NCBI GenBank assembly: GCA_029939545.1 | Contig: JAOZSS010000056.1 | Location: forward strand, 1-12,453 | Length of the DNA stretch: 12,453 nucleotides | Source of the DNA: Kiritimatiellia bacterium | Lineage (GTDB): Bacteria; Verrucomicrobiota; Kiritimatiellia; UBA8416; JABMPJ01 | Direction: 5' to 3' | Shown: one piece after another, positions 1-5,129 of the stretch | Layout of the letters: every line of letters starts with the position of its first letter | How positions within the stretch are numbered: the stretch's first letter is position 1 | The notes under the pieces: model-generated | Databases searched by the model: none | The model's input: the letters and a program-made list of their open reading frames with translations, nothing else | What the model was told of the DNA's origin: nothing | Made by a program: the position numbers and the translations under genes

Positions 1-6
1 CCCTCT

Positions 7-53
7 CCCACCCCAAAGGGGTGCCCCATCATCGCCCGGCGAGCATCGCCGGG
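7..53 (-). repeat. Two-hairpin palindromic repeat, copy A
   Basis: Read on the minus strand, this stretch has an 8-bp perfect stem with a 3-base loop (plus-strand arms 35-42 and 46-53, CCCGGCGA/TCGCCGGG). An ATGATGG-containing spacer follows, then a 6-bp stem with a 3-base loop (arms 9-14 and 18-23, CACCCC/GGGGTG). The same layout and spacer recur on the plus strand at 1769-1836. It resembles REP-type intergenic palindromes; that family label is inference. It is probably cut by the left window edge, so its full extent is unknown. Confidence 0.7.
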
Positions 54-136
54 ACGGAACGACCGAAGGCACGCGCCACCCCCCGCGCTTCTTGCTGTCC
101 CTTTGCGGCGTGGGATGGTAGATTTCCACGTTTTTT

Positions 137-142
137 GAGGGA
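137..142 (+). promoter_or_regulatory. Ribosome binding site of gltX
   Basis: GAGGGA lies 5 bases before the ATG at 148, with GAGG 7 bases before it. This is good Shine-Dalgarno spacing and supports that start. No convincing -35/-10 pair was found between the upstream repeat and this site. Confidence 0.6.
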
Positions 143-147
143 TTAAG

Positions 148-1755
148 ATGGTTGAAACGAAAACAGTACGGGTTAGATTTGCGCCGAGTCCGACGGGACA
201 TGTCCATATCGGGAACATCCGCGCGGCGATTTTCAACTGGCTGTATGCGCGGCATACGGGCGGGGTTTTTCTGCTGCGGGTGGAGGATACGGACCTGGAA
301 CGGTCGACCGACGAGGCCAAGGCGACACTGCGCGAGGCGATGGAGTGGTTGCGGCTGGATGTCGACGGCGAGGTGATGTACCAGTCGGAACGGCGGGCGG
401 CCCACCTGGCGGCGGCAGGCGAGCTGGAGGCTTCGGGTTCGGCCTATGCGCTGGAGAGCGCGGCGGGCAGGGGCACGGCGGTCTATTTTCGCATTCCGTG
501 GAACTCGAAAGCCTATGAAGAGGTCGGTCCGGCCCGGTTGGAGGTCCACCCGGACGTCCCGTTGACGGTGAGTCATGCGGGCGTGCAGTACGCGCTGGTG
601 AGCAAGAAGGGCAAGGCGGTTGAAGCAAGCGGCTGTCTGGCGGCCTTTAAAGGCTTACGCCTTTACGATGCGGACGACCACTGTCTCTACGAGTTGGCCT
701 CGCCGGAAACCGTACTGGCAGGTAAGGCTGACTTCACGGTGAAAAACGTGGTACGCATGGAGTTCCAGCGCCGCCAGGTGGTGTTCGACGACCTCGTGAA
801 GGGTCGCATGTCCAAGCCGCTTGATGGCATCAAGGACCTGGTGATTGTGCGAAGCAACGGTGCGCCGGTGTTCCATCTTGCCAACGTGTGCGACGACGTG
901 GTGCAGGAGATCACGCATATCATCCGCGGGGATGACCATGTGGAGAACACGTTCCGGCACATCCTGCTTTTGGACGCGCTGGGACACACGCCTCCGGCCT
1001 ATGCGCATCTTCCCATGATTGTGAATGCGCAGGGCAAGCCCTACAGCAAGCGCGACGGGGATGCTTATGTCGGCGACTTCCGCTCGCGCGGGTTCGATCC
1101 GGATGCGCTCTTCAACTATCTCACGTTGCTGGGGTGGGCGCCGGGTGATGACCGCGAGAAGCTATCTCGCGAGGAGCTCATCGCCGCGTTCACGCTGCAG
1201 CGGGTACGCAGTGCGCCGTCGCAGATGGACCTGAAGAAGCTGGCCCACATGAACAGTCAGTACCTGGCGGAGCTGCCGCTCGAGACGTTCATGGCAGAGG
1301 CGCGCGAGGCGTTGGCCGAGCATCCGTGGGGACGCGATGTGGACGAGGCGCTGTTCAAGAGTGTCTGTAGCCTGTTCCAATCGCGCACTCAGCTCTACTC
1401 GGACGTGGCGGTGTGGGTCTATTTCTTCAGCGATGAGCTGGAGTATGATCCGAAGGGTGTGCGCAAGTTCCTGCAGAAGGAGGGCGTGCAGGAGATGTTG
1501 ACCACACTGCGCGGACGCTTGGAGTCAACGCCGTTCGAGGAAGGCCCGATCGAGGCGGCCATCCACACCGTTGAAAACGAGAACGAGATCAAGGAAGGCA
1601 AGCTGAACCAGCCCATCCGCGTGGCCGTGACGGCGACCATGGTCGGCGCAGGGCTGTACGAGACCATGGTGCTGCTCGGGAAAGAGCGGTCGTTGGCGCG
1701 GCTGGATTATGCGATTGAGAATCTGTGTGCGAGAGAAGAGGCACAGGGGGAATGA
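148..1755 (+). CDS. gltX: Glutamyl-tRNA synthetase (GluRS), expanded form
   Basis: It attaches glutamate to tRNA-Glu in the cytoplasm using ATP (class I aminoacyl-tRNA synthetase). The class I HIGH-type motif is seen as PSPTGHVHIGN (residues 13-23). Also visible are RVEDTD (44-49), the VVFDDLVKGRM strand (211-221), THIIRGDDH (256-264) and a KMSKS-type loop, KPYSKRDGD (297-305), with Y where M or L is usual. The C-terminal part (about 350-535) looks like the anticodon-binding region. Two oddities stand out. The protein has 535 residues, against about 470 in E. coli. Between AVYFRIP (111-117) and VVFDDLV sits an additional segment of about 85-90 residues not expected from the family. The cysteines that bind zinc in E. 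coli GluRS, just after residue 95, are absent. The ATG at 148 is chosen because a Shine-Dalgarno site precedes it and the HIGH region follows at the normal distance. glnS lies 118 bases downstream, separated by a repeat. Confidence 0.95.
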   Translation: MVETKTVRVRFAPSPTGHVHIGNIRAAIFNWLYARHTGGVFLLRVEDTDLERSTDEAKATLREAMEWLRLDVDGEVMYQSERRAAHLAAAGELEASGSAYALESAAGRGTAVYFRIPWNSKAYEEVGPARLEVHPDVPLTVSHAGVQYALVSKKGKAVEASGCLAAFKGLRLYDADDHCLYELASPETVLAGKADFTVKNVVRMEFQRRQVVFDDLVKGRMSKPLDGIKDLVIVRSNGAPVFHLANVCDDVVQEITHIIRGDDHVENTFRHILLLDALGHTPPAYAHLPMIVNAQGKPYSKRDGDAYVGDFRSRGFDPDALFNYLTLLGWAPGDDREKLSREELIAAFTLQRVRSAPSQMDLKKLAHMNSQYLAELPLETFMAEAREALAEHPWGRDVDEALFKSVCSLFQSRTQLYSDVAVWVYFFSDELEYDPKGVRKFLQKEGVQEMLTTLRGRLESTPFEEGPIEAAIHTVENENEIKEGKLNQPIRVAVTATMVGAGLYETMVLLGKERSLARLDYAIENLCAREEAQGE

Positions 1756-1768
1756 TGTGCCTCAATGA

Positions 1769-1836
1769 CCCAGGCATTCTGCCTGGGCTATGATGGAGCA
1801 CCCCGTTGGGGTACAGAAAGATGCGACCCCAACGGG
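1769..1836 (+). repeat. Two-hairpin palindromic repeat, copy B
   Basis: The first hairpin is CCCAGGCA-TTC-TGCCTGGG (1769-1787), an 8-bp stem with a 3-base loop. After a spacer containing ATGATGG comes ACCCC-GTT-GGGGT (1800-1812). A further arm at 1826-1836 (ACCCCAACGGG) is a perfect 11-base complement of 1802-1812, so two alternative foldings exist. The order, sizes and spacer match copy A at 7-53 read from the other strand. The repeat fills most of the gltX-glnS gap. Neither hairpin is followed by a T-run, so it does not look like a standard intrinsic terminator. Confidence 0.75.
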
Positions 1837-1860
1837 TCAGATTACGCCGGGATGGAAAGC

Positions 1861-1865
1861 GGAGA
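1861..1865 (+). promoter_or_regulatory. Ribosome binding site that fixes the glnS start
   Basis: GGAGA lies 8 bases upstream of the ATG at 1874. The reading frame stays open back to 1790, but that extension is made of the palindromic repeat and has no ribosome binding site, so the start at 1874 is preferred. Confidence 0.65.
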
Positions 1866-1873
1866 CGAGATAT

Positions 1874-3553
1874 ATGTCCAAGGCTGAACATGAACCATTG
1901 AGCGATTTTATTCGCGATAAGGTGGCGGAAGATTTGCGGACGGGGAAGTATGACGGGCGCGTGGTAACGCGTTTCCCGCCGGAACCTAACGGGTATCTCC
2001 ACATCGGGCACGCCAAGGCGGCCTGCCTGAGCTTCGGCATTGCCGAGGAGAACGGCGGGGTCTGTCACCTGCGCTTCGACGATACGAACCCGGAGAAAGA
2101 GGATGTCGAGTACGTCGATTCGATCATCGAGGACATCCGCTGGCTGGGCTTCGACTGGGGCGAACATCTCTACTATGCCTCGGACTATTTCGAACAGATG
2201 GTTGAATGCGCACTCAAGATGATTCGCGATGGCAAGGCCTATGTCTGCGAGTTGAGTGCGGAGGCGTTCAAAGCGTATCGCGGGGTGCCGACCCGGCCGG
2301 GCAAGGCAACTCCGGGGCGCGCGCGATCGATCGAGGAGAATCTCGATCTTTTCGAGCGCATGCGCGCCGGCGAATTCGAGGATGGCAGCTACGTGCTGCG
2401 CGCCAGGATTGATATGGCCTCCCCCAACCTGCACATGCGCGATCCGGCGCTCTACCGAATCAAGCGCGCCTCGCATCACCGCACGGGCGACACCTGGTGC
2501 ATCTACCCGACCTACGACTTCGCACACGGCCTGGAGGATTCGATCGAACGCGTCACGCATTCGCTCTGCACGCTCGAGTTCGAGGTGCATCGCCCGCTCT
2601 ACGACTGGCTGTTGGAGACGCTGGAGGTCTACCGGCCCGAGCAGACCGAGTTTGCACGACTGAACCTGAGCTACACGGTTATCAGCAAGCGTAAGCTGTT
2701 GCCGCTGATCGAGGCCGGTGTGGTGTCGGGCTGGGATGACCCACGTATGCCGACGCTGTGTGGACTGAGACGGCGTGGCTACACAGCCGACTCGATTCGA
2801 CGCTTCTGTCGGGATATCGGGATCACCAAGGTGGAGAGCGTGACGGATGTGGCCCTGCTTGAGCACCACATCAAAGATGAGCTTAACCGTACGGCCAACC
2901 GCGTGATGGCGGTGTTGGACCCTGTCAAGCTGGTCATCGACAACTATCCGGAGGACCAGGTCGAGGAGCTGAACGCCATCAACAATCCGGAAGACGAATC
3001 GGCCGGCACGCGCAAGGTTCCTTTTTCGCGTGAACTCTGGATCGAGCGTGCGGACTTCCGCGAAGAGGCCAACCGCAAGTTTCACCGCCTGACCCCCGGC
3101 CGCGAGGTACGGCTACGCTACGGCTACTTTGTCACCTGCACGGGTGCGGTGAAGGACGAGGCCGGAGAGATCATCGAGGTCCATTGCACGTACGATCCGG
3201 CCACGCGTGGCGGCGACGCCCCGGACGGGCGACGGGTGAAGGGAACGATCCATTGGGTCTCGGCCGCCAAGGGAGGAGAAGCGGAGGTGCGACTGTACGA
3301 CCGCCTTTTCTCGGTGGAGCGGCCCGACAACGTGGATGAAGGCGGAAACTTCAAAGACCACCTCAATCCCGACTCACTCAAGACCGTGCGCGCCAAGGTC
3401 GAACCGGCCATCCTGACGATGGGTCCCGGCGAGCGCTGCCAGTTTGAGCGGAAGGGCTATTTTTATTCTGATCCCAAGGACTCCACTGAGGGGGCACCGG
3501 TCTTCAACCAGATCGTACCGCTGCGCGACTCGTGGCGAAAGCGAGCACAATGA
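1874..3553 (+). CDS. glnS: Glutaminyl-tRNA synthetase (GlnRS)
   Basis: It charges tRNA-Gln directly with glutamine (class I synthetase, cytoplasmic). From the ATG at 1874 the protein has 559 residues, close to the 554 of E. coli GlnRS. The HIGH motif is seen in PPEPNGYLHIGHAKA (35-49). RFDDTNPEKE (67-76) and WLGFDWGEHLYYASDYF (90-106) follow in the Rossmann domain. The acceptor-binding region around 150-195 (RARIDMASPNLHMRDPALYR) is well kept. The KMSKS loop is VISKRKL (269-275), with I for M. The C-terminal half has the expected anticodon-binding beta-barrel length. Having GlnRS implies that Gln-tRNA need not be made by the GatCAB transamidation route here. Bacterial GlnRS is thought to have come by transfer from eukaryotes (general knowledge). 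The final TGA overlaps the der start as ATGA, so translation is probably coupled. Confidence 0.96.
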   Translation: MSKAEHEPLSDFIRDKVAEDLRTGKYDGRVVTRFPPEPNGYLHIGHAKAACLSFGIAEENGGVCHLRFDDTNPEKEDVEYVDSIIEDIRWLGFDWGEHLYYASDYFEQMVECALKMIRDGKAYVCELSAEAFKAYRGVPTRPGKATPGRARSIEENLDLFERMRAGEFEDGSYVLRARIDMASPNLHMRDPALYRIKRASHHRTGDTWCIYPTYDFAHGLEDSIERVTHSLCTLEFEVHRPLYDWLLETLEVYRPEQTEFARLNLSYTVISKRKLLPLIEAGVVSGWDDPRMPTLCGLRRRGYTADSIRRFCRDIGITKVESVTDVALLEHHIKDELNRTANRVMAVLDPVKLVIDNYPEDQVEELNAINNPEDESAGTRKVPFSRELWIERADFREEANRKFHRLTPGREVRLRYGYFVTCTGAVKDEAGEIIEVHCTYDPATRGGDAPDGRRVKGTIHWVSAAKGGEAEVRLYDRLFSVERPDNVDEGGNFKDHLNPDSLKTVRAKVEPAILTMGPGERCQFERKGYFYSDPKDSTEGAPVFNQIVPLRDSWRKRAQ

Positions 3554-4890
3554 CCGAGACAACCAGACAACGCGTGATCGCCATTGTCGGGCGGCCGAAT
3601 GTCGGCAAGTCAGCCATCTTCAACAGGCTGGCAGGGCGGCGCATTGCCATCGTACATGCCCAGAGCGGCGTGACGCGCGACCGGTTGATGCACGAGGTGA
3701 TCTGGGGCGATGAGCATTTCGAGCTCATCGACACCGGGGGCATTGGAACGATCGAATCGGCCGCCCCCAACAGCATCGACGGCGGGATCCGCCTGCAGGT
3801 GGACGCGGCGCTGGAAGATGCGGCCGTTGCGATGCAGGTAGTAGATCTTGAAACCGGGGTGGTGCCGCTTGACGAAGAGGTGGCGACGATTCTGCGCAAG
3901 AGCGGATGCCCCTCCTTCATCGCCGCCAACAAGGCGGACAATCCCAAACGCGATGCCGACGCGACGGAGTTTGAACGGCTGGGGCTGCCCGTCTTTCCCG
4001 TCTCGGCGCTCCACGACCGCGGATTCGGTGAGTTGATGGAAGCGATGATTCCGGAGCTCCCGCCCCCCGTGGCGCAGGAAGAGAAGGACGCGCTGCGCGT
4101 CGCCGTGGTGGGACGTCCCAACGTCGGTAAATCCTCCTACATCAACCGTTTGCTACGCAGCGACCGCGTGATTGTCTCCGACGTGCCCGGCACCACACGC
4201 GACAGCATTGATGTGCCCTTCACCGTCGGCTCAGGACCGCAGGCGCGGCACTACGTACTGGTGGACACCGCCGGAATGCGCCGCGTCGGAAAGATCGACA
4301 ACTCGGTCGAACGCTTCAGCCGTTTCCGCGCCGAAAAGAGCATCAAGGAGGCCGACGTGGTGGTGGTGCTAACGGACGCCAGCACGGACCCCACCGCCAT
4401 GGACAAGAAAATCGCGGCCGCCGTGATACGCGAAGGCAAAGGGTGTGTGGTCATCGTCAACAAGTGGGATCTCGCGACCATCACGCAGCGCCAGTTTGCG
4501 CCCGAAGTGAAGCGGATCATGCCGTTCATGGGGCACTGTCCATTGGTGTTTGCATCGGCCAAAACCGGCTACAACATCCGCCACACAGTGGAGGCGATTG
4601 ATCACGTAGCGGCACAGATCAGCACCACGCTCCCGACCGGCGTTCTGAACCGCGTATTGGAGGCTTCGTACGCGAAAGTGTCGCCGCCATCGGTCAAAGG
4701 CAAGCGCCTCAAGCTCTACTACGCCACGCAGGTCAGCCACTCCCCCATTATCATCCGGATCTTCTGTAACGACCCCAGGCGCATCGTTCCGGCCTACCGT
4801 GCCTACCTGATTCGCACACTGCGCAGCCATTTCGGACTCGAAGGAGCCCCGATTATGCTCCAATTCAGGGGGCGGCAGCGACCGGATTGA
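3550..4890 (+). CDS. der: Ribosome assembly GTPase Der (EngA)
   Basis: Der has two GTPase domains in tandem and acts in maturation of the 50S ribosomal subunit. The first domain shows G1 GRPNVGKS (14-21), G3 DTGG (61-64), G4 NKAD (127-130) and a G5-like VSAL (151-154). The second shows GRPNVGKSS (188-196), DTAG (239-242), NKWD (304-307) and SAK (336-338). A C-terminal KH-like domain follows from about 360, including LKLYYATQVSHSPIIIRIF (388-406). The length, 446 residues, is normal for the family. The ATG at 3550 is preferred because it overlaps the glnS stop as ATGA and places the first P-loop at the usual distance. A GTG at 3532 is an in-frame alternative adding six residues. The segments after strand 4 (DLETGVVPLDEE and DASTDPTAMDKK) diverge slightly from the usual DGxEG-like pattern, but all nucleotide-binding motifs are intact. 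Confidence 0.97.
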   Translation: MTETTRQRVIAIVGRPNVGKSAIFNRLAGRRIAIVHAQSGVTRDRLMHEVIWGDEHFELIDTGGIGTIESAAPNSIDGGIRLQVDAALEDAAVAMQVVDLETGVVPLDEEVATILRKSGCPSFIAANKADNPKRDADATEFERLGLPVFPVSALHDRGFGELMEAMIPELPPPVAQEEKDALRVAVVGRPNVGKSSYINRLLRSDRVIVSDVPGTTRDSIDVPFTVGSGPQARHYVLVDTAGMRRVGKIDNSVERFSRFRAEKSIKEADVVVVLTDASTDPTAMDKKIAAAVIREGKGCVVIVNKWDLATITQRQFAPEVKRIMPFMGHCPLVFASAKTGYNIRHTVEAIDHVAAQISTTLPTGVLNRVLEASYAKVSPPSVKGKRLKLYYATQVSHSPIIIRIFCNDPRRIVPAYRAYLIRTLRSHFGLEGAPIMLQFRGRQRPD

Positions 4891-4917
4891 GCACAGAAAT
4901 CCGTAGGGTGGCGTACT

Positions 4918-4940
4918 GGTGTACAAGAACACCTGACGTC
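4918..4940 (+). terminator. Possible weak terminator after der
   Basis: A 5-bp stem with a 6-base loop, GGTGT(4918-4922)/ACACC(4929-4933), lies about 30 bases after the der stop. A loose T-rich stretch, GTTTTCT, follows about eight bases later. The stem is short and the T-run is displaced, so this is only a candidate. Confidence 0.25.
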
Positions 4941-5011
4941 GTTTTCTCCGACTCCATAACCCCTTGCTTTGACGCAGGTTACAAAAAAGATTCTGGAATA
5001 ATTATTTTTCC

Positions 5012-5040
5012 TTGACCCCCCTATATATAGCGCTTATTGT
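5012..5040 (+). promoter_or_regulatory. Sigma-70-type promoter of nrdJ
   Basis: TTGACC (5012-5017, five of six matches to the -35 consensus) is followed after 17 bases by TATTGT (5035-5040, four of six to the -10). It lies in an AT-rich patch about 90 bases before the nrdJ start, in an otherwise GC-rich window. The TATAGT around 5068-5073 could be part of an alternative promoter, but it has no good -35. Confidence 0.5.
5018..5033 (+). promoter_or_regulatory. NrdR-box-like operator, site 1
   Basis: The palindromic core CTATATATAG (5021-5030) sits exactly between the -35 and -10 elements. Against the commonly described NrdR box, ACACTATATATAGTGT, 12 of 16 positions match by eye. NrdR represses ribonucleotide reductase genes in many bacteria. 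The nrdR gene itself is not in this window. Confidence 0.55.
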
Positions 5041-5059
5041 GGGCGCTGCGTTAACGAAC

Positions 5060-5075
5060 CCACAACATATAGTAT
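5060..5075 (+). promoter_or_regulatory. NrdR-box-like operator, site 2
   Basis: CCACAACATATAGTAT matches the commonly described NrdR box at about 13 of 16 positions, allowing A or T at the two flexible positions. Its centre is 42 bp from that of site 1, four helical turns, so both sites face the same side of the DNA. It lies just downstream of the expected transcription start. Confidence 0.55.
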
Positions 5076-5129
5076 AGACCATTCCGCTGCATTTTCTTCA
5101 TAAGTCCTTGATTACACGGAGATTTGACC

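Noticed and set aside
1790..1873. N-terminal extension of glnS starting at 1790
   Set aside because: The 28 extra codons are the palindromic repeat, have no ribosome binding site, and are not needed for the usual family length.
1589..3085. Long open frame of 498 codons on the minus strand opposite gltX and glnS
   Set aside because: It is antisense to two clear synthetase genes. Its protein resembles no family I know, and it results from high GC at third codon positions.
4891..5129. Cobalamin riboswitch upstream of nrdJ
   Set aside because: The gap is only 239 bases, mostly promoter and operator-like sequence, and no B12-box-like or complex multi-stem pattern was seen.
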